In this document: piece after piece, positions 9,842 to 18,305 of the stretch
How the letters are laid out: the number at the start of each line of letters is the position of its first letter
How positions within the stretch are numbered: the stretch's first letter is position 1
Assembly: GCA_030523765.1 (NCBI GenBank)
Contig: JAUNHX010000005.1
Coordinates: forward strand, 82,421 to 134,309
Direction: 5' to 3'
From: Bacteroidales bacterium
GTDB taxonomy: Bacteria; Bacteroidota; Bacteroidia; Bacteroidales; P3
Length of the DNA stretch: 51,889 bases
The notes under the pieces: model-generated
Seen by the model: the letters and a program-made list of their open reading frames with translations, nothing else
Told to the model about the DNA's origin: nothing
Databases searched by the model: none
Position numbers and translations under genes: made by a program

Positions 9842-9875
9842 AAAGGGGGGGATGGATGATAGTGGAGTGGGATTG

Positions 9876-10943
9876 TTATTCTTTCTTCCTCTTCTGTGTG
9901 CGCAATGATGCTATCCGTTCGATGGCTATTGGGACGGCAATGCCCATCGCTGTACTTACGATAAGGAAAGGCCAGAAAGGACTACGACCCACAAGTCCTA
10001 TACCTTGGAAGGCATAGGCACAGGTCCACACCACAAACATTTGTAGCAGATAGATCCAAAAGCAGTCGCGACTGATGGCTGTAAGCACTTTGTTGACCCA
10101 TGATACTTGCATGAGCATTCGCCCGAGGAAATAGAAGCAGGGGAGTGCCAAACAGGGTTCAACAACATGGAACTGCCAAGGGGCTACGGTGAGCCAGGGG
10201 ACATCAAGAGCGCCATCTCCTAGTCGGGCAATAAACATCAAGATGCTCCATGCTAAAAAGGGTAGTGAAAGGATACCCCATACCCATGTTTTTACATTGC
10301 GGAGCTCTTCGAAGCCCTCTCCACAGAGGATGCCTAGCATATAGAAGAAGGCATACTTGCAGAATAGGGCTGCTCCCAACAGCTGACCTGGCTGTAGCAA
10401 GGGTAATGCCAACGATGCCACACAGAGCACCATCTTAACCCATCGGGGGAGGGCGATGATAAGTGGTGAGATTAAGTAGAATCCAAAGAGGATATATATG
10501 TACCAAAGAAAACTGGCATCGCTCCAGATGGGGTAGAGGAGCATCTGTCGCAGTGCCTGGAGTGCTATCTGTCCTATCTGATCGAAGGCTGCACCTGCCA
10601 TATAGGCTGAAGCGATGGCTACAATGAGTCCTATGACGAGGAAGGGGATGAAGAATTTTACTAATTTGCGCCAAACATAACGTCCATAGTCGGATATGCT
10701 ATTGATTTGACGATAACTATAGCGGATCAAGAATGCGCTAAGGAACATAAAGAGTTCCATATGAAACATATAAATCCATTCATGTAGTCCTTCGTTATAC
10801 CAACGTGGCGAGAAAGGAAAGCTTTGGTGACCGAGAACCACCAAGATCATAGCCATACCGATCATCATATCGATAACGATGAGTCGTGGTTTGCTATGGG
10901 TGCTACTTTGGGTTGTGGGCTGTGATGTTTTTTTCTTGGCCAT
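9876..10943 (-). CDS. acyltransferase 3 family membrane protein
   Basis: A 355-aa multi-spanning membrane protein of the acyltransferase-3 family, whose members O-acylate sugars, peptidoglycan, lipid A or exopolysaccharide. After a short Thr/Ser-rich N-terminus, the block RLIVIDMMIGMAMILVVLGH (about 19-38) begins the first helix; its motif His is the family's likely catalytic residue. MFHMELFMFLSAFLIRYSYR (about 59-78) is the next conserved block. About ten hydrophobic helices follow, ending in a basic tail. No glycosyltransferase or polysaccharide gene is nearby, so the acyl acceptor cannot be guessed. A small hairpin (10961-10978, arms CTTCGC/GCGAAG) lies in its probable 5' leader. It follows hydG on the same strand but is separated by a large inverted repeat. 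Confidence 0.88.
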   Translation of the reverse strand: MAKKKTSQPTTQSSTHSKPRLIVIDMMIGMAMILVVLGHQSFPFSPRWYNEGLHEWIYMFHMELFMFLSAFLIRYSYRQINSISDYGRYVWRKLVKFFIPFLVIGLIVAIASAYMAGAAFDQIGQIALQALRQMLLYPIWSDASFLWYIYILFGFYLISPLIIALPRWVKMVLCVASLALPLLQPGQLLGAALFCKYAFFYMLGILCGEGFEELRNVKTWVWGILSLPFLAWSILMFIARLGDGALDVPWLTVAPWQFHVVEPCLALPCFYFLGRMLMQVSWVNKVLTAISRDCFWIYLLQMFVVWTCAYAFQGIGLVGRSPFWPFLIVSTAMGIAVPIAIERIASLRTQKRKKE

Positions 10944-10998
10944 ACTTAAATGAAATAGTTCTTCGCTTAGGTGCGAAGGATTGTTGAGATGTAATCCA

Positions 10999-11116
10999 AA
11001 AACGATGACGATAGTCTTTTTTTTACCGAGGGTAGTGGCTACTGATGACGTAGACCTCTTGGTTTAAAGCTGTCTAGGTACCTTGGGGTATAGTATAAGA
11101 TTATCGTCATCGTTTT
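10999..11116 (-). other. long inverted repeat between hydG and the acyltransferase gene
   Basis: Two perfectly complementary 15-bp arms (10999-11013 and 11102-11116, AAAACGATGACGATA and its complement) enclose an 88-nt loop with further short self-complementary pieces. It starts 23 bp after the hydG stop. It could be a hydG terminator with an oversized loop, a processed structured RNA, or a remnant of a mobile element. No coding sequence is seen in it. Confidence 0.55.
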
Positions 11117-11139
11117 GAATAGTTATAAGGTGATGACGG

Positions 11140-12531
11140 TTAGAAGTAGAGGTCGCGTTCTCCGTCTCCAATCTTGCAGAGGTTACCCTCTACACGTTTC
11201 TTGAGCTCTTCTTTCGAGAAGGTTTGGGTGAGTTCCTTCAGTAAGGCCAAGCCTTTGGCTTTGGTTTCGGGCGAAGCATAGTCTTCTAGATACTCACGGA
11301 AGGTGAACATAGCGTTGGGTTTGCAGTACTCCTTGATTAGACCGGGTTTGGCAAGATCCATAAAGTCGGCACCTACACGTCCTTTGCGATAGCATCCAGT
11401 GCAGAAGCTAGGGATATATCCACCATCGATCATCATCGATATAACCTCATCAAGACTACGGTGATCACCGAGTGTGAACTGGGCTCCAGTGTTGTTCTCT
11501 TCATAACCACCAGGGTTGGTCTCGCTGGCTGCTGATATCTGACTTACACCATATTTCACCAATTGGTCGCGCATCTCGGGACGTTCGCGAGTAGAGATGA
11601 TGATGCCTGTATAAGGCATGGCGATGCGGATAATGGCAATGATCTTCATGAAGTCTTTGTCGCATACAGGGTGGGGGATATTCTCGGGCAGCGAGAAGGG
11701 GGTACCTTCGGCTGGTTCGATACGGGGGAAGCTAACGGTGTGTGGACCACAGCCATAGTCTTCCTCCAGATGGCGTGCATGCTCCATGATGGCAAGAATC
11801 TCGAAGCGGTAGTCTACCAAACCGAAGAGAACACCGAGTCCTACATCGTTGATGCCACCCTCTTGGGCACGGTCCATACAGGTAAGACGGTACAGATAGT
11901 CGGCTTTGGGAGTGCCAGCGGGGTGGAATTTAGCATATTCAACAGGATCGTAGGTCTCTTGGAAGCATACATAGGTACCAATCTTTTCGGCTTTCAGCTT
12001 GGCGAAGTCTTCAACACTCATGGGGGCTAGCTCCACGTTGATACGACGGATGGTGCTACCTTTCTCATCTTTAGCGGCATAGGTGCGACGTATGGCCTGA
12101 ACCATATAGTCGGCATCGTTGCGGGGACTCTCTCCACAGATGAGGAGTGCCCGTTTGTGACCCATACGGAGCAGCTGCAATGTCTCTTGCTCTATCTCAT
12201 CCATAGTGAGGATTTTACGCTTAAGACTCTTGTTGTCGGTACGGAATCCGCAGTAAACGCAGTTGTTGACACATGCGTTGCCAGTATAGATAGGGGCAAA
12301 GAGAACGAGGCGTTTGCCATAGATCTCTTCTTTGCAGTAGTGGGCAGTATCGAGGATTTTTTGGATGTCGGCCTCGTCTTCTACGCAGAGCAGTTTGGCT
12401 ACATCTTCCAGATTAAGGCCTTTCAATTTGCGGGCCTTGTTGAGTATGTCGTTAAGTTGCGATTCGGTTGGAATGTTGTTGTCGAGCAGTCCATACAGTT
12501 TGTCGCGGTCAATAAAATTCTGATGTCTCAT
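11140..12531 (-). CDS. hydG: [FeFe]-hydrogenase H-cluster maturase HydG (radical SAM tyrosine lyase)
   Basis: A 463-aa radical SAM enzyme that cleaves tyrosine to p-cresol and dehydroglycine, yielding the CO and cyanide ligands of the [FeFe]-hydrogenase H-cluster. The radical SAM cluster motif CX3CX2C is C87-C91-C94 (CVNNCVYC). The C-terminal auxiliary cluster motif CX2CX22C is C377, C380 and C403. This second motif and the length separate HydG from the related thiazole enzyme ThiH. The protein is complete. It follows the TM1266-type regulator gene by 53 bp, probably in one transcript. HydE, HydF and the hydrogenase subunits are not in this window, so the maturation genes are split in this genome. 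Confidence 0.95.
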   Translation of the reverse strand: MRHQNFIDRDKLYGLLDNNIPTESQLNDILNKARKLKGLNLEDVAKLLCVEDEADIQKILDTAHYCKEEIYGKRLVLFAPIYTGNACVNNCVYCGFRTDNKSLKRKILTMDEIEQETLQLLRMGHKRALLICGESPRNDADYMVQAIRRTYAAKDEKGSTIRRINVELAPMSVEDFAKLKAEKIGTYVCFQETYDPVEYAKFHPAGTPKADYLYRLTCMDRAQEGGINDVGLGVLFGLVDYRFEILAIMEHARHLEEDYGCGPHTVSFPRIEPAEGTPFSLPENIPHPVCDKDFMKIIAIIRIAMPYTGIIISTRERPEMRDQLVKYGVSQISAASETNPGGYEENNTGAQFTLGDHRSLDEVISMMIDGGYIPSFCTGCYRKGRVGADFMDLAKPGLIKEYCKPNAMFTFREYLEDYASPETKAKGLALLKELTQTFSKEELKKRVEGNLCKIGDGERDLYF

Positions 12532-12584
12532 AATACTTTTTTATGTTTTAAGGATTAATAATCAAGGAATAAATAGGATTACAA

Positions 12585-12830
12585 TCAGCTTGCTGTAACG
12601 ATGGCTTTGGCTTGCACACCTTCTAAGCGTCCCAGTTTTCCGCATATGGAATTGATCTGATTGACAGTCCCTTCAACAATGAGGGCTATCACCGCTACGG
12701 GTCGGTCATGAAAGGGCAAACCTTGCCGACATAGTACTATGTCGGCGTATTCCGAAATAATGAGATTGATATTGGTCGATTGATGACGATCGGCAACGAG
12801 CAGTGTGATGGTTCCTATTCTCTTTTCCAT
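12585..12830 (-). CDS. TM1266-type putative iron-only hydrogenase system regulator
   Basis: An 81-aa protein matching the short ACT-like/NikR-C-like family named after Thermotoga TM1266, commonly encoded beside [FeFe]-hydrogenase maturation genes. The pattern MEKRIGTITLLVADR, then INLIISEYADIVLCRQGLPF and VAVIALIVEGTVNQINSICGKLGRLEGVQAKAI, is that of a beta-alpha-beta ferredoxin-like fold. It carries no DNA-binding domain that I can see, so a direct regulator role is unproven. It is the first gene of the pair with hydG. A promoter at 12930 and a near-palindrome at 12905 lie upstream, and a small hairpin in the leader (arms AGGCA/TGCCT, about 12859-12872) precedes the start. Confidence 0.85.
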   Translation of the reverse strand: MEKRIGTITLLVADRHQSTNINLIISEYADIVLCRQGLPFHDRPVAVIALIVEGTVNQINSICGKLGRLEGVQAKAIVTAS

Positions 12831-12904
12831 TAGTGCGAAACTTTTGGGTCAGAGGCACGGATGCCTTTGCGGTTGTTTATGGTATAATTTTCAATTACTT
12901 ACGT

Positions 12905-12918
12905 CGTAATGCATAACG
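12905..12918. promoter_or_regulatory. near-palindromic site just downstream of the hydG-operon start point
   Basis: CGTAATGCATAACG is a 14-bp palindrome with a single mismatched pair (12 of 14 positions self-complementary). It lies directly after the expected transcription start of the TM1266-hydG transcript, a position suited to a repressor operator. Function is inferred only from symmetry and place. Confidence 0.3.
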
Positions 12919-12929
12919 ATTGCGACAAT

Positions 12930-12938
12930 GCAAATATA
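12930..12938 (-). promoter_or_regulatory. -7 promoter element for the TM1266-hydG operon
   Basis: On the minus strand TATATTTGC, a full match to the Bacteroidetes TAnnTTTG(C) element, 100 bp upstream of the TM1266-type gene. It leaves a leader of about 90 nt. Confidence 0.65.
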
Positions 12939-13063
12939 CGATATTTTTTTATCTTCGATAAAAAAAGTTTGCTATCGTGCATAGTTGTAACCTCAGTATC
13001 TGATAAATGCCCACCCTTAAGGTGTGTGTGGTAAGAAAGGTGGAATCAAGAAGGATTCTTGTA

Positions 13064-14419
13064 TTAGAACATGTACCCGATCTTGATATAGATATTGGAG
13101 GCTTTATAGTTGTCTTGTTCTTCAAAGGGGGTACCCCAATCGACCGATACCACGAAGTTATCGTTCATACAGATCTTGAGTCCGCAGCCTGCTCCAAGGT
13201 GGAGACGATATAGATCCTCTTCCAATTGGGTGCTGATGCTCTCTCCTAGTTGACTGGAGGTGAGGGCCGATTCTTCGGCAAGGTCACGATGGGCTTGCAG
13301 CACCATACCAGCATCGATGAAGGGGTTGAGACCCAGATAGAAGTTCTCTTTGCCGATTTTGAATCGATACAGTTGGATACGTAACTCGGCATTGCCGTAG
13401 GCGAAACCATCGGCAAGTATACGATTGCGCAGTACACCACGAAGAGACGAGGCACCACCAAGTCCCTCATAGATACAGCGTTGCCAGTATAGCTGGTTCA
13501 TGTAGTTATTGGCATAGAATGGACTCTCACCAGCAAGGAGGATCTGAGCTCCCAAACGGTAGGCAAAGATGAAGTGGCTTCCCTTGTCGAGCGAGAGGTA
13601 CTGACGCCATGCTGCGTTGAGTCGTAGGTTGTTGAAGTTGCTCTGATCGCCAAAGGCAGCGCTATAGGTTACGAAAGCATCGGCATAGATGCCGTGCTGG
13701 GGGTTCTGCTGTCTGTTGCGGCTATCGTAAGTGACGCCTCCATGCAGATAGGGGTGAACACCGCCCGTTACTTCATTGGCTGCGATAAGGTGGTTGGCTA
13801 CATACCAGTCGTAGAGTGTTGCAGTGTCGGGTAAATGCTTCTCAGGATCGTTCTTGCGACTATTGTATTTATCTACATCAAAGGTCCCAATCTCATAGTC
13901 GAGCAGTCCTGCTCCGAGATCCCACGAGAAATTACCAGCGATAGGACCTTGCAAGTCGGCTGCTACTCGGAACAGATTGCGTTTGATAGCATAGAAGGCA
14001 CGGGTACGGTAAAGATTACTTTCATTATCAATCCAGTTGGGGTGGATGGTGCTTTGGTAACCGTTAAAACCGAAGAAGGGACTCATTGGGTCGGGCATAT
14101 AGCTTATATCGAGACTTACGTGACGGTTGGGAATGAGATGTTTAGAGTCATAATAGAAACGGAGTAGTCCGTAACGCATCGTGGTTTGTGATGCTTCAAC
14201 ATAGAATGAATGAAGATATTCCGGATATGTTTTCCCATCACCGAAGTAGTAGATATTGGCCAATGCGCCATATTGGAATCCCATATCGGCATCGTACGAC
14301 ACACTGGGAAGGGCTCCGAAGGTCCATCCCGTGCGGATATTGGAGACGCTATCGTTCTGTGCCATAAGGTTGGGCATCATGATAGCCATCAGTAGTCCAA
14401 GGTATAGGTTTCTTTTCAT
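13064..14419 (-). CDS. Omp85/BamA-like outer-membrane beta-barrel protein (no POTRA domains)
   Basis: A 451-aa outer-membrane protein. A signal peptide of about 20 residues ends LMAQ, and the C-terminal residue is Phe (KIGYMF), as expected for a BAM-inserted barrel. The whole mature part looks like alternating beta strands. The strand region SLRGVLRNRILADGFAYGNA (about 324-343) resembles the RGF/substrate-loop motif of the Omp85 surface-antigen (D15) barrel. POTRA domains are missing, so it is not BamA itself. It belongs to the short barrel-only Omp85-like proteins common in Bacteroidetes, whose function is unknown. It lies 61 bp downstream of the YD-repeat gene on the same strand and may share its transcript. 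Confidence 0.78.
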   Translation of the reverse strand: MKRNLYLGLLMAIMMPNLMAQNDSVSNIRTGWTFGALPSVSYDADMGFQYGALANIYYFGDGKTYPEYLHSFYVEASQTTMRYGLLRFYYDSKHLIPNRHVSLDISYMPDPMSPFFGFNGYQSTIHPNWIDNESNLYRTRAFYAIKRNLFRVAADLQGPIAGNFSWDLGAGLLDYEIGTFDVDKYNSRKNDPEKHLPDTATLYDWYVANHLIAANEVTGGVHPYLHGGVTYDSRNRQQNPQHGIYADAFVTYSAAFGDQSNFNNLRLNAAWRQYLSLDKGSHFIFAYRLGAQILLAGESPFYANNYMNQLYWQRCIYEGLGGASSLRGVLRNRILADGFAYGNAELRIQLYRFKIGKENFYLGLNPFIDAGMVLQAHRDLAEESALTSSQLGESISTQLEEDLYRLHLGAGCGLKICMNDNFVVSVDWGTPFEEQDNYKASNIYIKIGYMF

Positions 14420-14480
14420 AATAGGGTAATTAAGAATGGGTTAATAATAAATGATTAAATATAAGGGTGGTGTTTATCTT

Positions 14481-15659
14481 TTACCCAAAATATTCGATAT
14501 GGCGTTCGTTAACCAACTCTAGTTCTCCATCGCAGTAGTGCTCTTTGCGTGTCCAGTTGCCATGCGTATCATACTGATATACATCACGCATATTGTTTTG
14601 CACCTCTTCAATAAGGAGTCCTTCGTGGTTGTAATACTTTCGGGTATCGATAGTTACGTTTCCTTCTCTATCGAAGTGTTGTTCATGCTGCTCTGTTTCG
14701 TGCCCTTCATCATTGTAGCTGTGAATCAGTTGGTAGGTTATGCGGCGTTGGTCGCAGGTGTAATGTGTTTGGTGTACCAGTTCGTTGTCACCCATGTTTA
14801 TGGTATGGTGTTCGATGGCGAGGCGACCTGAGTAGGAGGCCTCTTCAGATAGTTGTCCATGATCGTTGTAGGTGAAGGTGTTGTATCCGCATGTGCCTTC
14901 GTCGCTGTTAAACCAACGCTCTTGTAACTTGTGGTTGTTGTTATCGAAGGTGATGTGGCGTCCTAGGAAGGTGCCATCGGGGAGGTACTGACAGTTCTGG
15001 GTACGGTTGCCGAAATCGTCGTAGGCAAAGGTGTAATGGTTCTCTACCTTATTATCAGCGTTCATTACCAGTTCATCGATAATACGATCTTGACTGTCGT
15101 AACGATATTGGTAACGACTTACGAGGAGGGTCCCATCTTTATGTTGTTGTTGGTCTAGTATCAGATTCTCTTTGTCATCGTATTGGTAGGTGTAGCACGA
15201 GGTTACTTCGCCATTACGCAGATGCTTTTCTTCGATGATATGGCCTGCTTCGTCGTATTGATATTCAACACCTTCAGCTCGTTCTCCCTTGCGCATACGG
15301 TGTTCTACCTCTTGTCCTTTTTCATCGTAGCGACGACTTTGGGTTTGGTCTACACCTCCTTTTGGGGTGTAGCGCTGCTCTTCGATTTGGTGTCCCCAAC
15401 GATCGTATTTGAAACGGTAACGGAAGAAAAGGACATGATCGCAGTCGTATTCGTTCATCTCTACACACTTACCTTTCTTGTTGTAGAGGTAGGTGATGCG
15501 ATTGATATGTTTTCGTTTGCGATAGCGCTCTTCGGTGATATTACCGTCACGGTTAAAGAACCGTTCACTGACCATCGACGCTTTGCGTTCGCGGCCTCGT
15601 TGGGCGGTATGATGTATTGTCTCGGTGACTTGGCGCACCTTTCCTTTAAAACTCTCCAT
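14481..15659 (-). CDS. YD/RHS-like repeat protein of unknown function
   Basis: A 392-aa protein made almost wholly of degenerate repeats of 20-23 residues with the core Y-x-Y-D-x-x-G-x-x-x-E. Examples are YQYDEAGHIIEE near 127, YDDFGNRTQNC near 210 and YDTHGNWTRKEHY near 363. This is the Tyr/Asp repeat style seen in RHS/YD and YwqK-like proteins. It starts MESFKGKVRQVTE with no signal peptide, so it is probably cytosolic. No toxin domain is attached, arguing against a polymorphic toxin. A second protein with the same kind of N-terminal module lies at 46190. Its promoter is at 15701. Function unknown. Confidence 0.7.
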   Translation of the reverse strand: MESFKGKVRQVTETIHHTAQRGRERKASMVSERFFNRDGNITEERYRKRKHINRITYLYNKKGKCVEMNEYDCDHVLFFRYRFKYDRWGHQIEEQRYTPKGGVDQTQSRRYDEKGQEVEHRMRKGERAEGVEYQYDEAGHIIEEKHLRNGEVTSCYTYQYDDKENLILDQQQHKDGTLLVSRYQYRYDSQDRIIDELVMNADNKVENHYTFAYDDFGNRTQNCQYLPDGTFLGRHITFDNNNHKLQERWFNSDEGTCGYNTFTYNDHGQLSEEASYSGRLAIEHHTINMGDNELVHQTHYTCDQRRITYQLIHSYNDEGHETEQHEQHFDREGNVTIDTRKYYNHEGLLIEEVQNNMRDVYQYDTHGNWTRKEHYCDGELELVNERHIEYFG

Positions 15660-15700
15660 GGTCTATGCGTTCTTATTAATACACGATCAAAAAGATTCTG

Positions 15701-15708
15701 CAAAGATA
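15701..15708 (-). promoter_or_regulatory. -7 promoter element for the YD-repeat gene
   Basis: On the minus strand TATCTTTG followed by C, 42 bp upstream of the start codon; a full TAnnTTTG match. Confidence 0.65.
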
Positions 15709-15780
15709 CGCATTATCTTTAACAACACCAAAAAAAACTAAAAAATTTAAGATACTTATCTTTATAAAATGGTGAAAAAG

Positions 15781-15810
15781 AAAGAACACGACTAAGAAGC
15801 CGTGTTCTTT
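15781..15810 (-). terminator. intrinsic terminator of the MFS transporter gene
   Basis: Perfect 10-bp arms (AAAGAACACG, 15781-15790, and CGTGTTCTTT, 15801-15810) with a 10-nt loop. On the minus strand the hairpin is followed by CTTTTTC. It lies 43 bp past the MFS stop. The plus-strand side also ends in a T run, so it could work in both directions. Confidence 0.8.
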
Positions 15811-15852
15811 TTTTGAGGGTTAATAAAGGGTTGAATAGAATCTCAAACACCT

Positions 15853-17313
15853 TTATTTCTTAATATTGGGCTCTTCCAAATGATAATTGTTCTTCTTATC
15901 GATAGACTTCAGATAGAGAGCTAACAAGAAGGCTACAACACCGAAGCTGGCGAAGATGATCAAAGGCACCGTGTAATCGTAGGGAATGAACACATTCTCA
16001 ACACCTGCATCAATCTGTGCTTTGGCTTCAATAACAGCTTGGTTGTTGGCATTGCTGCTTTGCAGTACGTTACCAATCAGCATAGGAACAAAGCAGAGTC
16101 CTACATTCTGAACCCAGAAAATCAACGAGTAGGCACTACCCAAATAGCGGGGATTCATCACTTTAGGAACGCTGGGCCAAAGGGCTGCAGGGACCAAAGC
16201 GAAGCTGATGCCGAGGATGACGATTGTGACATAGGCCAGCAGTTTGCTATGGGTGGCAGGAAGGGCGAAAGCAAATACTAAGTGACAGATAATGAGTAGC
16301 AATGCACCGAAAATAAGCATCGTAGCACCTTTACCCTTGTTGTCGAGATAGGCACCCAGGAAGGGGGTGATAGCGGCTGCTCCGATGGGGAACCAACGGA
16401 AGATGTTAGAAGCTTGCTGCGGAGAGATACCATCGAGGTTGCACTGCAGCATATTGGCACCGTAACGTTGGAAGGGGAAGATAGCACTGTAATAGAGAAC
16501 GCAGAGGAGGGCGATAACCCAGAAAATCTTGCTACTGAAGATTTTACCAATGTCGCTGACCTTGAACTCTTCTTCCGACTCAGCATCGGCATTCTCAGCC
16601 TTAGCGGCAGCCAGCTGGTTGTCGAATTTGCGATCGAGTACGCAGAACACCAAGAAGAAGATAAGACCGATGCAGAGCAGACAGGTGCAGAAGGCCACAG
16701 GTGCTACTACAGTAGCGTGACCGAAGAGGCTGTTGCCCATCTTTTCGGCCAGGATGGGGCTGATAGAGAAGATAGCGAACACACCCACGCGGGCGATAGC
16801 CATCTCAAGACCCATAGCCAGAGCCATCTCTTTGCCTTCGAACCATTTGGCGATGGCACGAGAGACGGTGATACCTGCCATCTCGCAGCCGCAACCAAAG
16901 ATCATGAAGCCTAAAGCGGCCATCTTAGCACTGCCGGGGAAGGCCGTCCACCAAGAGTTGAGCCATTCGTTCATGCCAGTGCCCTGGAACCAGTCGCTGA
17001 TACCGATGAATTTAATGATGGCACCAGCAAGCATCAACGATGCCGAGAGGGTGCCAGTGAAACGGATGCCCATCTTGTCGAGGATGATACCTGCCAAGAT
17101 AAGGAAACCACATACATTGAGGATGTATTCACCAGCGGCATAAGTACCGAAGGTTGAGGGAGACCATCCTCTTTCTACCTCGATCATACTCTGAAGGGGC
17201 GACATTACATCGACAAACATGTAGCCGAAGAACATCATCAGAGCGATGAGGATCAACGAAGCCCAGCGTGCCGCTGGATTGTCGTTAATGAATTTGTAAA
17301 CTTTTTCTGCCAT
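15853..17313 (-). CDS. MFS transporter
   Basis: A 486-aa major facilitator superfamily permease with twelve predicted membrane helices. A charged cytoplasmic loop (about 238-258, rich in Glu and Ala) lies between the two six-helix halves. A GxLxDKxG-like loop is present in the first half (GIILDKMGIRFTG, about 76-88) and its counterpart in the second (GAYLDNKGKG, about 320-329). The first helix contains MMFFGYMFVDVMSPL. Substrate cannot be assigned: it lacks signatures for the sugar, nitrate or drug-efflux subfamilies that I can recognise, and its neighbours are unrelated. It has its own promoter (17446) and terminator. Confidence 0.85.
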   Translation of the reverse strand: MAEKVYKFINDNPAARWASLILIALMMFFGYMFVDVMSPLQSMIEVERGWSPSTFGTYAAGEYILNVCGFLILAGIILDKMGIRFTGTLSASLMLAGAIIKFIGISDWFQGTGMNEWLNSWWTAFPGSAKMAALGFMIFGCGCEMAGITVSRAIAKWFEGKEMALAMGLEMAIARVGVFAIFSISPILAEKMGNSLFGHATVVAPVAFCTCLLCIGLIFFLVFCVLDRKFDNQLAAAKAENADAESEEEFKVSDIGKIFSSKIFWVIALLCVLYYSAIFPFQRYGANMLQCNLDGISPQQASNIFRWFPIGAAAITPFLGAYLDNKGKGATMLIFGALLLIICHLVFAFALPATHSKLLAYVTIVILGISFALVPAALWPSVPKVMNPRYLGSAYSLIFWVQNVGLCFVPMLIGNVLQSSNANNQAVIEAKAQIDAGVENVFIPYDYTVPLIIFASFGVVAFLLALYLKSIDKKNNYHLEEPNIKK

Positions 17314-17445
17314 TTGACTTATTATTAAATGATTAATTTTCAGAATGGAACTATAGCATATCCTTTTGTATGACTATCTTGAAGATGATTTTTTTAAAGA
17401 TTGTTCGTTTCTTTATTGTCTTATTTTTTCGTTAAAATGAAAGTG

Positions 17446-17453
17446 CAAAAGTA
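17446..17453 (-). promoter_or_regulatory. -7 promoter element for the MFS gene
   Basis: On the minus strand TACTTTTG followed by C (TAnnTTTG), 133 bp upstream of the MFS start codon. Confidence 0.55.
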
Positions 17454-17529
17454 CGAAAAAAAAACAATTTGGCAACAATTTGGGTGCCTTTCTTTGTTTT
17501 TTAACGTTTTGCTTAATGGGGAACGATGC

Positions 17530-18225
17530 TTAAAGGATTTCGTACATTGCTCTTTGAATGAACTTGTTGAGGGGTACGGCAGCTTTAAAACAAGCAATGG
17601 TATTCTCTATTAAGTTGTCACCTTCCATTTCCTTGTCGGAAACTATATGCATAGCGCAATAATCTTTATATCGCAACAATTCAGCATCGGGCCAGTTTTT
17701 GGGATAACCCTTCGGAACGGTGGCTAATTTCTTCATGGTGAAGAACTCGCCTGGGAACCAATGTCTGTAGTTCTTATCGTTGATTATCTCCTTGAATTCG
17801 TCTGTATTATAGTATATCTCTTGAAGTATTGCTTTGAGTGCTTCGGGTTCGGGCATGAAGATGCCTCCACCCATAAAGCTGCCTTCTTCGGGGTTGCCGT
17901 CAAACTGGGCGAAATAGCCTGGCACTCCTGTTCTCCTAACCCCTCCCGAAGGTATAAAGAGTGAGATATTAGTCTTATAGGGTCGTTTATCTTGCGTAAA
18001 ACGAAGGTCGCGATAAATACGATAGATGCAGCGCTTAGGATCGGCACCCGCAATGGAAGGGTCGAGGGGTGTGATGGCCTCGATGAGTGTGGCAGTGAAT
18101 TGCTCAAACTGCTTTTTTATTGCATCGTAACGTTCTTTATTGTCATGAAACCACTCACGGTGGTTATTCATAGTTAGTTCGCGTAGAAAGGGGAGGGTAT
18201 CGGGATGAAGTTGAATGTTTTTCAT
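17530..18225 (-). CDS. DUF2461 family protein
   Basis: A 231-aa cytosolic protein matching the DUF2461 (TIGR02453) family. Characteristic blocks are FLRELTMNNHREWFHDNKERYD (about 14-35), RIYRDLRFTQDKRPYKTNISLFI (about 69-91) and GYFAQFDGNPEEGSFMGGGIFMPE (about 101-124). Biochemical function is unknown for the family. It is the last gene of a minus-strand run beginning with nfo. The 80-bp gap to the upstream nuclease gene leaves open whether it has its own start site. Confidence 0.88.
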   Translation of the reverse strand: MKNIQLHPDTLPFLRELTMNNHREWFHDNKERYDAIKKQFEQFTATLIEAITPLDPSIAGADPKRCIYRIYRDLRFTQDKRPYKTNISLFIPSGGVRRTGVPGYFAQFDGNPEEGSFMGGGIFMPEPEALKAILQEIYYNTDEFKEIINDKNYRHWFPGEFFTMKKLATVPKGYPKNWPDAELLRYKDYCAMHIVSDKEMEGDNLIENTIACFKAAVPLNKFIQRAMYEIL

Positions 18226-18305
18226 CTTTGTAGTATTGGTTTAATTGATTTGTATAAGTTTTTGTATTTACTTTTATTATCCATATTATTATTTCACTAG
18301 AATGA

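Noticed and set aside
11140..12531. Considered as ThiH (thiazole synthesis) instead of HydG
   Set aside because: The C-terminal CX2CX22C cluster, the length of 463 aa and the adjacent TM1266-type gene all point to HydG.
14481..15659. Considered the YD-repeat protein as an RHS polymorphic toxin
   Set aside because: It has no signal peptide, no hypervariable C-terminal toxin domain and no immunity gene beside it.
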